Assembly: GCF_019649015.1 (NCBI RefSeq) | Contig: NZ_BLPI01000001.1 | Span: forward strand, 434,001-498,000 | Source: Agarivorans litoreus | GTDB lineage: Bacteria; Pseudomonadota; Gammaproteobacteria; Enterobacterales; Celerinatantimonadaceae | Direction: 5' to 3' | Length of the DNA stretch: 64,000 nt | In this document: positions 27,552 through 37,058 of the stretch, piece by piece | Position numbering within the stretch: the stretch's first letter is position 1 | Layout of the letters: each line of letters begins with the position of its first letter | Translations under genes and position numbers: made by a program | The notes under the pieces: generated by a model | Database searches by the model: none | Told to the model about the DNA's origin: nothing | What the model saw: the letters and a program-made list of their open reading frames with translations, nothing else

Positions 27552-29672
27552 TTACTCCTGATCTTGATAAATAAGTTCGCTGCGGGCATTTTCCAGCAAG
27601 TACCAGTCACTGGCTTGTTGACCTTCACTTTGGGCGTATTCAATAAAGTTGGGGTAGGCATCGCTTACTTTGATTCGCTCAAATGGATACTGCCAGTTGT
27701 AAGGCACAATGATTGCCCAAGGCAGGCCGTTGCCAGTTTGGTAGTAGGAATTAGCCGCTGGGTTGGACACATCATCCATGCTTCCCCACAAGGTATCGTC
27801 AGCTTGCGAGCTTGGGCTTTGATTTTTAGCGTGGATCTCTAAGCCACGGCCTGGTGAGTTTGCAAAATAAGGGTTACGCGCTTGATCGGTTGCGTAGATA
27901 AATGGGTCAAACGGTGCGCTAGGTAAACTACTGGCCGCGACACCTTCAAGCATTGGTAACAATACTTTAAAGTGAAGTTGACCTTCGCCACGACAATCGC
28001 TTTGCGTTTTGTAAAAGTCACACTGGTTTTGATTATTAATATAATCGCGCACGTTACTGGCAATGATCGCGGTAATATCGCTAGTGTTTGCATCCAGAAC
28101 CGGACTATCCAATAGCTGTCCATTTATTTCATATCGAATGGCTGCAACATCCACCAACGATTTATCAAGCCCTGGAATACGGATCGCAAAGCCATTATGA
28201 AAACTTGCGCCAACCGCTCTTACTTCACCTTGCAGCTCTACCCTTGCAACGTCGCCATCAGCAAAACTTAATACCTTAGTTTGCAGGTTTACCACTAGGT
28301 CGTTAAGGTCGTAGTCGCCTTCTGCTGGCCAATTATCTTCAAAGGCAACCGTGGCGTAGCCATCAGCACTTGGGTAATAACTAACCTGAGTGGCCGAGTC
28401 GCCCACGTAGATTTGCATGTCTTCCACTTCACCATCTGGTGCGCCACCCGTGGCGGCATTACCACCCGCCGAGCTAATCCGAAAACGTGCCCAGCGGTCA
28501 CCACTTTCGTAGCCCTCAGGCACACTCACTAAAAGAGATTGCACACCACTTACAACAGCTTTATCAGTTAACACTTGCTCTTCTGGGTCAAAGTATCCGC
28601 TGCCATTCAAATCGATCCAGGCGCTTAAATAGCCGTCTGCAGAGCTGTCTACCTGCACTACAAAATCTAGGCCTACTTGCACATTGGTTACAAATGCAAT
28701 GCCGTCTTCATCGTCCAATAAACGAGAGCTGTCATCACTCTTTGGATACACATAAGCATCGGCTTCGCCGTCTACATAGGTGCCTAAGTGAATTCCGCCA
28801 TCCACTAGCTGGTGGCGCGCGCCATTATTGGCTAAAGAAGTACCAAAGCTATCTGGAGCGTCACCAAAGTCGATATTGGCTTCGTCTTCGGCAACAATCG
28901 GGGCGATTGCGCATCGGGCGCCATCGTTATTACCCGATGCCGGTCCTTGTGCGTAAAACTGAGCTTGTGGGTTACTTTCTGAAACATCAATTTTGAATAC
29001 TGAGCCATCGCTGTTGCGGCTAATATATAGGTTGCCATCAACATCAAAGTAAACCGCGCCAAAGGTGCCAGTTTGACCAACATTTGCGAGGTTTTGGCTA
29101 TTTCCGTTGCTAGCGTCAATGCTCCATAAGTTTCCGTTGTTATCAACGCTGTAAAGCATGTTGTTATCGGGATGGAAGGCCATATCAAAAATGCGCAAGT
29201 TTAAGGCACTACCATCAATTACTCGCTGCATTTGTAGGTAGTCACTATCAGTTTCATCTAGCGACACACGGTATAAACCGCGCGATGAACCGCTGCGATA
29301 GAGGTAATGAGCATTGTGGCTAACGGCTACATCGCCCACGTAAAAACTCACATTACTGTCAATGCCATTCCAATCTAGATTAAGTGGCTCAATTTGGTAG
29401 TCATCACCAATTCTTGCCAGGGTGCCATGCTGGTAACTCCAAGCATAAAGGTAATCGTCATGGAGGTTAAAACCCAAAGCGTTGAGTTTACCGGTAGTGC
29501 CCATATCATCGGCCAAGGTTTGGTAAAAGCCTGTGGCCAAGTTAACACCGAACAGTTGCGCCACATTTTGCTGAACCAAAAAAGCTTGTGTAGGGCAACT
29601 TGAGAACGCAGCACCATAAGTGCTCAATGGCGAGCAAAGCATGGCAAAAGCGAGAGGTTTCCAAAGTTTCAT
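27552..29672 (-). CDS. LruC/GEVED-domain secreted surface protein
   Basis: A 706-residue secreted protein. After the signal peptide, residues about 25-255 form a beta-propeller-like region. Next comes FGDAPDSFGTSL..ARHQLV leading to a GEVED-type domain that ends in DGEVEDMQIYVGD. The C-terminal third carries the LruC pattern (AFEDNWPAEGDYDLNDLVVNLQ), whose acidic residues suggest calcium binding. I chose the ATG six bases after AGGA over an upstream TTG. It heads a unit preceded by a strong -24/-12 element and an exact enhancer dyad like those of the polysaccharide units, so I infer a biofilm matrix or surface protein. Confidence 0.85.
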   Translation of the reverse strand: MKLWKPLAFAMLCSPLSTYGAAFSSCPTQAFLVQQNVAQLFGVNLATGFYQTLADDMGTTGKLNALGFNLHDDYLYAWSYQHGTLARIGDDYQIEPLNLDWNGIDSNVSFYVGDVAVSHNAHYLYRSGSSRGLYRVSLDETDSDYLQMQRVIDGSALNLRIFDMAFHPDNNMLYSVDNNGNLWSIDASNGNSQNLANVGQTGTFGAVYFDVDGNLYISRNSDGSVFKIDVSESNPQAQFYAQGPASGNNDGARCAIAPIVAEDEANIDFGDAPDSFGTSLANNGARHQLVDGGIHLGTYVDGEADAYVYPKSDDSSRLLDDEDGIAFVTNVQVGLDFVVQVDSSADGYLSAWIDLNGSGYFDPEEQVLTDKAVVSGVQSLLVSVPEGYESGDRWARFRISSAGGNAATGGAPDGEVEDMQIYVGDSATQVSYYPSADGYATVAFEDNWPAEGDYDLNDLVVNLQTKVLSFADGDVARVELQGEVRAVGASFHNGFAIRIPGLDKSLVDVAAIRYEINGQLLDSPVLDANTSDITAIIASNVRDYINNQNQCDFYKTQSDCRGEGQLHFKVLLPMLEGVAASSLPSAPFDPFIYATDQARNPYFANSPGRGLEIHAKNQSPSSQADDTLWGSMDDVSNPAANSYYQTGNGLPWAIIVPYNWQYPFERIKVSDAYPNFIEYAQSEGQQASDWYLLENARSELIYQDQE

Positions 29673-29717
29673 ATTCAATCCTATCGTTTACTTTGTGAGG
29701 CTAGTAATTGCTTATTA

Positions 29718-29732
29718 GCAAGAGCTAAGCCA
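29718..29732 (-). promoter_or_regulatory. Predicted sigma-54 promoter of the LruC unit
   Basis: The minus strand reads TGGCTTAGCTCTTGC: GG-N10-GC with TTGC at -12. It lies 46 bases before the LruC start. Confidence 0.78.
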
Positions 29733-29796
29733 GATCTGTAACGACATGATTTATATGAATTTAATTGCGAATATCCCATTGAATAGAATGACACTT

Positions 29797-29809
29797 TTGC
29801 ATCTTGCAA
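29797..29809. promoter_or_regulatory. LuxO/SypG-type enhancer dyad upstream of the LruC unit
   Basis: An exact TTGCA-TCT-TGCAA dyad in non-coding sequence, about 65 bases upstream of the -24 element. The arrangement equals that of the polysaccharide units. Confidence 0.72.
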
Positions 29810-29841
29810 ATCAGTTAGAATAGCTGAAGAACTAAAGCTAT

Positions 29842-30478
29842 CTAACTCCCTAGCAACCAAACCGCGTTTTCAACATCTATTCCCTTGGCAAACCCTCCTG
29901 TTTCCTGTCTGCTAGCGAGTTTCTTTAAAGCATAAACGGATGCATATAAACACTCTATTTCAGACTCTGGTAATGCAAAAGGAGGACCGGAATATTGGCT
30001 TTGTTCGTAGTTGTAGGTAACCACTAGTTGCGGTGCATTGTTGGTGATAGTTGGTAGCATTTGAGCGTAGCGCGTGCGAATGTTTTCGGGTAAAGCCACT
30101 AAAGCACCACGATCATAAATTGCGTCCACTTCGCCTAATAACTCACTGTTTAGACTAAAGATATTAGCGACAAAAATATCTATATTTGCGCTCGTGTAAT
30201 GTAGGCCGTCAGCTAAGCTCTCTACATTTGGGCTCTAGGTTTAACTCTGCAAAAAGCTGCTTTATGGCATGCTCACTAAGCTCTACGCCAACTACTTTCA
30301 TCCCCTTGTCTAACAACCAGGCGATATCTCGCGTTTTCCCACACAAAGGGACAAACACTCGCGCACCTGCTGCTAGTTTAAGAACATTAAAGTAATCATA
30401 TAAAAAGCGGTTCACCTCTCCTTCATGAAAACCGATTTCGTCTTTTTCCCATTTTTGATGCCAAAATTGTTCGTGCAC
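29842..30478 (-). pseudogene. tpm: Thiopurine S-methyltransferase gene with a one-base frameshift
   Basis: The N-terminal frame gives HEQFWHQKWEKDEIGFHE, VFVPLCGKTRDIAWLLDKG and VGVELSEHAI, the SAM-binding part of bacterial thiopurine methyltransferases. The rest continues in another frame with ANIDIF, GEVDAIYDRGALVALP and VTYNYEQSQYSGPPF. A single extra base near 30227-30234, in an AAA/CCC run, accounts for the shift. Otherwise all segments are present and in order, so the lesion is recent or a sequencing error. Divergent from a MerR-type gene. Confidence 0.85.
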
Positions 30479-30581
30479 GTTTACCCCCTAAAATCTTTCT
30501 AATCTGCAAAAAGCGTTGTGCTAAGCAAGCTTATCCACTAGTTTACAAGTTAAAGTCGACTTTAAGTCAAGAGTAAAAAAG

Positions 30582-30995
30582 ATGGATATAGCAGAAGTAG
30601 TAAAAGCCTCGGGGCTTAGCGCTTCAACACTGCGCTACTATGAACAACAAGGCTTGATTAAATCTAGTTCAAGAAAAGGATTGCGACGTCAGTTTAGTAA
30701 GAAGGTAGTGGAACAGCTGGCCTTTATTAGCTTAGCCAGCCAAGCTGGATTTTCGTTACTTGAAATAAAGCCCATGCTCACATCAAATGGAGCGCAAGTA
30801 GAACGAGCTAAGCTAAATGCCAAAGCCGATGAATTAGACAAAACGATCAAAGCTCTCACTACTATGCGTGATGGCTTAAGACACAGTGCAAAATGCAAAG
30901 CAGCCAATCATTTCGAATGCCCTACCTTTCGCCGTTTACTTAACATCGCCAGTAAAAAATCGAGCAAATCTAATAACAAACTCAAACAAGCCTAA
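30582..30995 (+). CDS. MerR-family transcriptional regulator
   Basis: A 137-residue regulator with the MerR winged helix at the N-terminus (VVKASGLSASTLRYYEQQGLI, then GLRRQFSKKVVEQLAFI), a dimerisation helix, and two Cys near the C-terminus (KCKAANHFECPTFRRLL) that could bind a metal or sense redox. The effector is unknown. It is divergent from the tpm gene, and its own terminator hairpin was split by an IS4-family element. Confidence 0.88.
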   Translation: MDIAEVVKASGLSASTLRYYEQQGLIKSSSRKGLRRQFSKKVVEQLAFISLASQAGFSLLEIKPMLTSNGAQVERAKLNAKADELDKTIKALTTMRDGLRHSAKCKAANHFECPTFRRLLNIASKKSSKSNNKLKQA

Positions 30996-31006
30996 AGTAA
31001 AAAGCC

Positions 31007-31018
31007 CTGCTAAGCAGG
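31007..31018. repeat. Left target-site duplication of the IS4-family element
   Basis: CTGCTAAGCAGG, repeated exactly at 32428-32439. The repeated bases are part of the stem of a former terminator, GCCCTGC-TAA-GCAGGGC, between the MerR and response-regulator genes. Confidence 0.88.
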
Positions 31019-32427
31019 CAATGCCGTTCACTTAAGGTGAACGGCATTTTTGTTTCTAGCGTATCGCTGCGGCCTGGGCTTAACGCACCTTGGAAAGGTT
31101 CGTTCTCGCCTTGGCGGAAGAATGAGGCTTTCTGCCATCCCATAAAAATGCTTGAGCTGCCGAGGAATTGCCCCTGGGCTGGAATAAGGCAGTCCTACCA
31201 ATAACCTCATGACATGCGCTAACGCGCCATTGAAACTCAGCTGGTAAGGCAAGTAGCTCCCTTTCAACACAAAGCACATTTCAACCATTTGATACCGTAT
31301 CAAATTATAGCTCAGCAAAATGCCCCATAGCTCTTGGCGCACCAGCTCCGGTTTACGGCTTCTGAGTGTCAAACGCCTTCCCAACATAAACTGTTTTTGC
31401 TCTCGGTATCCCAGTTCGATTTCCCAACGGTGTCCATACAATGAACCAATATCTGCTGCGGGAAAGCGCATCGGGTCAATCATGGAGGTGAGTACCTCAA
31501 ATGTCTTGCCATTGATTTTGCGGGTCACGAGACGAGCTGTCATCGTTTCGGATAGTTCTGGCCATAACTTACGCGCTCTAGGATTACTAGTAAGGGTGAC
31601 AAGTTTATCGTTACGCCCAAGGCTTCTCAGCACGGTATATTGAGTGTTTTTCTTTAATGGCAGAAGCCAGTGGCGCTCTGTTCCTGCACTCTACCAAGCA
31701 TGCAGTAGCCCCATCGAATAAAAGCCACGGTCGAACATCGTTAGGCTATGGTCTGGCGTATCTTTAATCAGCTTTTCGGCTAACACCATTTCGTTGACGT
31801 TGTAGTCGTCGAAAGCACTGGCGGTGATGAGATGTGTGCTTAACTCCATCTGACACACCATGCGCACTTGTGGGTATTGTGTGCCTTTAGGTCGAGAAAA
31901 TGCATCGCTGTTCTCTTTAGAATCATCAGTACGCCAAGTGACACCATCAACACCGAGTAATGTTAAACCATTCCAGTGAGCGAAGTTGGCTTGTTGGCAC
32001 CAGCGCTTTGACATGAGTTGAAAGACATCGTGTATCGCTTGTTCGCCTAGCTGTTTACGCCGTTGCGTGAGTGCACTTGGCGCAACGAAAGGCTTACCTT
32101 CACGGTCAACAATATCGAGCTGATTCACGATATTGGCTATCGATTTGTCATTATAAAGCGCCATTCCAACAAGCAACCAGACCAGTGACTCAAGCGACAG
32201 TTTGCGCTTTCTCAGCGTAACCGTATCGGACAAAGCATAGGCTTCATTAATGAGCTCAAGGGGTAACAAATCAGCCAGTGTTTCAATTTGATTGGGCTTC
32301 CAGTCATTGATGATGTTGAGTGCTTGTGAGACGTCCATAAACGAAAAAATCCGATGCCATTAATAACATCGGATTTTGCTATACCTAGAAAGATCGTCAA
32401 TGGTTCTGTCTTAACTGATCGGCATTA
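31019..32427 (-). mobile_element. IS4-family insertion sequence
   Basis: A 1.4-kb element with matching ends, CAATGCCGTTCACTTAAG at the left and TAATGCCGATCAGTTAAG on the other strand at the right. The right end equals the IS4 terminal repeat as I remember it. It is flanked by an exact 12-bp target duplication, within the range known for IS4. Its transposase is interrupted by an amber codon, so this copy is probably not autonomous. Confidence 0.88.
31028..32338 (-). pseudogene. IS4-family transposase with a premature amber codon
   Basis: One frame of 437 codons interrupted by TAG at 31691-31693. The sequence around it (GLLHAW, stop, SAGTERHW) shows that one sense codon, probably CAG, has become TAG. 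Catalytic residues: Asp in [10 protein letters not shown], Asp in [10 protein letters not shown], and the Y-x2-R-x3-E-x6-K signature in YGHRWEIELGYREQK. All lie in the same frame, so a single substitution would restore the protein. Confidence 0.88.
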
Positions 32428-32439
32428 CTGCTAAGCAGG
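32428..32439. repeat. Right target-site duplication of the IS4-family element
   Basis: Exact copy of the 12 bases at 31007-31018. It is followed by GGCCTTTTTG, the remaining half of the split terminator, which may no longer fold on this side. Confidence 0.88.
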
Positions 32440-32467
32440 GCCTTTTTGTATCTTGATGAATGCAGAC

Positions 32468-33901
32468 CTAGCTAGCTTCGGCTTCTTCCCATGATTGCTT
32501 TTTGCGATAAATAGTAGAAGGACTTACATCCAGCAATTCAGCAGCTTTAGGAATATTACCATCGCAATGGTCTATCGCATGTTCGATGGCTTCTTTCTCA
32601 GTAATCCACAGCGGTTGAATTTGATATTGGCTAGCGCCGTTTAAGCCAGTATCACTTTGTTCCTCAGTAACGACTTCTTCTGAGTGTCGACCATCTTTAC
32701 CAATCGCACCTTCTGGAACCAATTGGTTTATCGGAGGTGGTAACTGGCTAGCGAGCACTTCCTTGCCATCGTGTAATACACAAATATTGCGAATAACATT
32801 TTGCAACTGACGCACATTCCCCGGCCAATCATAATTACTCATTACCGTGGCGGTTAAACTTGAGAAGCGGCGAAATTGCTTACCCTCTTCCTTGGCGTAA
32901 CGACGCAGAAACTTTTGCGCAATACCGGGAACATCTAATCCCCTTTCACGCAATGGCGGCAAATGAATTGGCACTACATACAAGCGATAATAAAGATCTT
33001 CTCTAAATCGGCCAGCTTGCACCTCTTCCCAGGGGTCGCGGTTGGTGGCACACAAAAACCTAACATCCACTTGTTCTTCTTGGCTGCCACCCACTTTTTG
33101 AAAACGGCCTGTTTGCACAAAGCGCAGTAGCTTAGTTTGTAGCTCCATGTCCATTTCACCTATCTCATCAAGAAACAAGGTTCCACCATGAGCTTGTGAA
33201 GCCGCACCAGCACGCATCGACGAGGCGCCGGTAAATGCGCCTTTAACATGACCAAAAATCTCGCTCTCCATAAGATCTTTAGGAATAGCACCACAGTTAA
33301 TTGCCACAAATGGTTTGTCGGCACGGGTACCTTGCTTATGAATGGCTTCGGCACATACTTCCTTGCCGGTACCACTTTCACCGGTGATAAACACTGTGGC
33401 TTTACTTGGTGCCACCGCTTCAATCATGCGATATACATTTTGCATGGCTAGGCTGCTGCCAATAAAGCCATGGAAGCTATCGCGTCCTGCATCCGCTTGG
33501 TAGTTTTCGACTAAAGATTTTAGCTTGTGAAGGTTAAGTGCATTGTTTACCGTGACTTTTAAACGGCTGGCATCAAAAGGTTTTTCAATAAAATCCACCA
33601 CCCCCAAACGCATCGAGTCAACAGCAATATCTACCGAGCCATAAGCAGTAATAATAATCACCGAGGTGGGTAAACTACGTTCTACCATCCACTCCAATAC
33701 TTGCATCCCGCCCATATCTGGCAGGTTTAAATCCAATAACATCACTTGCGGAGATTGTTTAGACAAGAACTCAATCGCGGCACCACCGGTGGCAACGCGC
33801 GCTAATTTTAAATTTTCTTTGCTTAAATAAGCCTGATAGGTGGCGGCAAGCGTTTCGCTGTCTTCGACCAATAATACGGAGGCTGTTAACTCACTTCCCA
33901 T
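32468..33901 (-). CDS. Sigma-54-dependent response regulator (SypG/LuxO-like)
   Basis: A 477-residue NtrC-type activator: receiver (about 8-122, phospho-Asp in VMLLDLNLPDMGG), AAA+ domain (about 145-375, with GESGTGKE Walker A, GAFTGA loop for sigma-54 contact, and GTLFLDEIGEM Walker B), and a Fis-type HTH at the C-terminus (DGNIPKAAELLDVSPSTIYRK). The HTH resembles that of LuxO and SypG. Last gene of the seven-gene syp-like operon, nine bases after the hybrid kinase. It probably binds the TTGCA-N3-TGCAA dyads before the polysaccharide units, including its own operon, giving positive feedback. A separate LuxO elsewhere in the genome could also act there. Confidence 0.93.
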   Translation of the reverse strand: MGSELTASVLLVEDSETLAATYQAYLSKENLKLARVATGGAAIEFLSKQSPQVMLLDLNLPDMGGMQVLEWMVERSLPTSVIIITAYGSVDIAVDSMRLGVVDFIEKPFDASRLKVTVNNALNLHKLKSLVENYQADAGRDSFHGFIGSSLAMQNVYRMIEAVAPSKATVFITGESGTGKEVCAEAIHKQGTRADKPFVAINCGAIPKDLMESEIFGHVKGAFTGASSMRAGAASQAHGGTLFLDEIGEMDMELQTKLLRFVQTGRFQKVGGSQEEQVDVRFLCATNRDPWEEVQAGRFREDLYYRLYVVPIHLPPLRERGLDVPGIAQKFLRRYAKEEGKQFRRFSSLTATVMSNYDWPGNVRQLQNVIRNICVLHDGKEVLASQLPPPINQLVPEGAIGKDGRHSEEVVTEEQSDTGLNGASQYQIQPLWITEKEAIEHAIDHCDGNIPKAAELLDVSPSTIYRKKQSWEEAEAS

Positions 33902-33910
33902 AGCTTCTCC

Positions 33911-36900
33911 TTAAGCGCACACTGTTTTTTCAAACTGTTTAATGGCGTTAATTGTTTGCTCTACAACATGATCTAACTGCGGCACAGTATTAGCCAATGC
34001 TTCTGCATCCGATGCTTTACCAGCTATTTCTATCGCAAGTGCGAGTTGCCTCAAACGCTCTCCACCAAACGTGGCTACATTACCTTTTAAGGTATGCGCA
34101 GCTAATGCTACGTCGTCAAACAGCTGTTCTTCAAAGGCTTGTTTAATGGTTACCCTCTGCTGCTCAGTTTCTTGATACAACAAAGAAAGCATCAACGGCA
34201 GTGCCTCTGTTCCGGCATCTTTTACCAACTGCTCGAGCACTTTTTTATCAACCAACACACTTAAGTCTTGTTCTAGCACCGCTGCTGTTTTTGTCTCTGA
34301 AACAACATGCAAGTTCGCCTTAGGTTTGTCAGCATGAGCACTAACTGTTGTTTGCTCTGGTATCGTTGATATAAGTGGCTCACTGAGCTGCGAGCGAATT
34401 GGTGCTTCGCTACACCACTGAACCAGTTTAGCCCTTAACAAGGGGATGTCGATAGGCTTAGTGATAAAATCGTTCATACCTGCAGAAAAACAGGCTTGTT
34501 TATCTTCGGCAAAGGCATTGGCTGTCATCGCCAAAATCGGGGTTTGTTGGTTGGGCCCACTGGCTGCTCGAATCGCTCGGGTTGCAGCTAAGCCATCCAT
34601 TACGGGCATTGCCATATCCATAAGAATCACGTCGTATTCATTGTGCTCGCAAAGCTCAACAGCTATTTGACCATTTTCAGCGCAACTTAACTCTTTAACA
34701 AAATCTTTAAGCACTTGGGTCACCACCGCACGATTCATTGCGCTGTCTTCCACCAACAAAACTCGGGCATCGCTTGCTGCAGATTGTTCAGGCTCTTTTG
34801 GCTCTGGATTTTCGTCTAACTGGATAACAGGAGCATGACGCCCCCTAAAAGGCAGGTTCACAGTAAATGTGGTGCCGCGCCCTACTTCACTTTCTACGCT
34901 CACCTCTCCGCCCATCTTCTCAACTAATTGGCGGGTGATTGCTAAGCCTAATCCAGTACCGGAGTAACGCTTAGTAGCGCCGCTATCTACTTGGTAAAAC
35001 TCTTCAAACAAACGCTCTTTGTCTTCTTTACTAATGCCAATACCAGTATCACTAACTGTAAGCTCTATACCATAAGGTTGGATGACTTTTAAGCCTAGGG
35101 TTACACCGCCTTTAGAGGTAAATTTAACCGCGTTTCCCATTAGGTTAAATACAATTTGCCTAAAGCGCAGTGGCTCACCAAAGTACTCAGGCATGATCTC
35201 TGGGTCTACAATTAATTCAAACTTTAAGGCTTTTTGCTGTGCGGAGGTACTAAACAACTTAACGATACTTTCTAAGGTATCGGTGGCCGAGAACCACTCG
35301 TTATTAAATTCCAGCTGTCCAGCCTCAATTTTAGAAAAATCTAATACGTTGTTTACCAAGGCCATTAACGTATGACCGGCCTCATTACCGGTATCTACAA
35401 AGCTTTGTTGTTCTAAACTCAAATCGGTTTCTTTGAGTATTTGATACATATTAATAATAGCATTTAGCGGGGTGCGGATCTCGTGACTCATACTGGCTAA
35501 AAAACGGCTTTTAGCTAAGCTTGCGGCTTCGGCATCATGCTTGGCTCGCTCTAGCGATTGCTCTGTCGCTTTTTGTTCGCTCAAATCAGTGAAGTGGGCC
35601 ACATAGTGGCTGATCTCATTTTCTGAGTTTTTTACCGACGAAATACTTAACCACTCGGGTAAGCGCTCGCCATTTTTGCGGTGATTAACAATCTCGCCCG
35701 ACCACACACCATCTTGTTTTAAGTGTTGCCACATATTGTCGAAAAACGCTTTATCGTGCTCTCCTGAGCTTAATATTGAAGGCGTTTGGCCTATTGCTTC
35801 CTCAGCGCTATAACCAGTAATACGAGTAAACGCCTGATTAACCCTTACAATCTCTGCGTGTTGGTTAGTAATAAAAATAGCTTCGTTAGCATCAAAGGCT
35901 TCGGCGGCTAATTGTAGCTCTTGCTCGGTACGTTTCTTATCAGAAATATCACGCATAAACGCGGTAAATACAGTGTCATCCCCCACTTCTACCGAGGTAA
36001 TGGTCAGCTCCGATAAAAACTCATGACCTTGTTTATGCAAGGCAGGTAATTCTAAACGCTGGCCTAGTACTGGCGCTTCTCCAGTTTTCCGAAAATGCTT
36101 TAAACCTTGACGATGCGCCTCACGAAATGCTTCGGGAACCACAAAACTCGCCAAATCTTTTCCAACAATTTCTTCACGCGTATAGCCAAACATTTTTTCA
36201 GCGCTTTGGCTGAACTCTAGTACATGACCATGCCGGTCAGTAGTTATAACGGCATCCATTGCAGAAGCGATAGTGGCCTTTAAAATGGATTGGTTTTGTT
36301 TAAGTTCTAAGGCTAACCTTTCTTGTTTTTCTATACTTTGCTTAAACTCTTTGTGAGATTTCTCTAGGGCAGCAGACATAGTGTTAAACGCGTTAGACAC
36401 CTCAGATATTTCGTCTTTGCCTTTAACTTGAAGCTGAATGCCCGGCCCTACTTGGGTTATGGTTTTGGCCGCATCTCTTAAATCCCCCAATTGCCGCGTG
36501 AGGTATGAACCAAGCAAAAACGAAAATAAGGCCACTAAGCTTATTTCTAATAAGGCGATGCTTACCCCAAAAGAGCTCGCTTCAGAAATAAGCCCATGTA
36601 AGCCATGGTCATAAATACCAATTTCTATGTTTCCGTATATTCGCCCACCGATCTCAACGACATTTTCGGTAACAAATACGCTGTGTTCATGGTCTCCTAA
36701 GTCGGGGTTATCTCTAGGGTTAGATAAGGGGTCTACACCTGCCTTTGATAACAAACGATCGTTTTGGTCTTTGATGATGACGTAGGCAATGTCTTTTTGT
36801 GCGGAGAATTCGCTGGTAAGGCTATCGAGGGTGGCTAAATCGGTGGTGATAATGGCGTTTTTAGTGGTAGAGGCAAACAGAGAGGACATCATTCTGCTGT

Positions 36901-37027
36901 GCTGCTCTACTTGCAATTCGTTAGAGTCATACAACCAGCCAATGCTGCTATACACCAACACGCCTAACAGTACGGCCTCAATTAAAGCGACGCCCAGAAC
37001 TGTTTTTGCCTTAAAGCTAAATGTCAT
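33911..37027 (-). CDS. Hybrid histidine kinase with Hpt domain (SypF-like)
   Basis: A 1038-residue inner-membrane sensor kinase. In order: membrane segment (about 10-30), periplasmic region (30-150), membrane segment (150-175), HAMP (175-225), two PAS domains (about 250-370 and 375-490), HisKA with phospho-His in SMSHEIRTPLN (near 516), HATPase (about 610-735), receiver with phospho-Asp in DVILMDMAMPVMDG (near 806) and Hpt with His in AAHTLKGNVATFG at the C-terminus. The phosphorelay probably ends on the sigma-54 regulator encoded next. SypF of V. fischeri has the same kinase-receiver-Hpt order. An upstream PhnD-like protein may provide the signal. Confidence 0.93.
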   Translation of the reverse strand: MTFSFKAKTVLGVALIEAVLLGVLVYSSIGWLYDSNELQVEQHSRMMSSLFASTTKNAIITTDLATLDSLTSEFSAQKDIAYVIIKDQNDRLLSKAGVDPLSNPRDNPDLGDHEHSVFVTENVVEIGGRIYGNIEIGIYDHGLHGLISEASSFGVSIALLEISLVALFSFLLGSYLTRQLGDLRDAAKTITQVGPGIQLQVKGKDEISEVSNAFNTMSAALEKSHKEFKQSIEKQERLALELKQNQSILKATIASAMDAVITTDRHGHVLEFSQSAEKMFGYTREEIVGKDLASFVVPEAFREAHRQGLKHFRKTGEAPVLGQRLELPALHKQGHEFLSELTITSVEVGDDTVFTAFMRDISDKKRTEQELQLAAEAFDANEAIFITNQHAEIVRVNQAFTRITGYSAEEAIGQTPSILSSGEHDKAFFDNMWQHLKQDGVWSGEIVNHRKNGERLPEWLSISSVKNSENEISHYVAHFTDLSEQKATEQSLERAKHDAEAASLAKSRFLASMSHEIRTPLNAIINMYQILKETDLSLEQQSFVDTGNEAGHTLMALVNNVLDFSKIEAGQLEFNNEWFSATDTLESIVKLFSTSAQQKALKFELIVDPEIMPEYFGEPLRFRQIVFNLMGNAVKFTSKGGVTLGLKVIQPYGIELTVSDTGIGISKEDKERLFEEFYQVDSGATKRYSGTGLGLAITRQLVEKMGGEVSVESEVGRGTTFTVNLPFRGRHAPVIQLDENPEPKEPEQSAASDARVLLVEDSAMNRAVVTQVLKDFVKELSCAENGQIAVELCEHNEYDVILMDMAMPVMDGLAATRAIRAASGPNQQTPILAMTANAFAEDKQACFSAGMNDFITKPIDIPLLRAKLVQWCSEAPIRSQLSEPLISTIPEQTTVSAHADKPKANLHVVSETKTAAVLEQDLSVLVDKKVLEQLVKDAGTEALPLMLSLLYQETEQQRVTIKQAFEEQLFDDVALAAHTLKGNVATFGGERLRQLALAIEIAGKASDAEALANTVPQLDHVVEQTINAIKQFEKTVCA

Positions 37028-37058
37028 CGCGTCGTTTCATCCTTGTTGCTAAGGTCTA

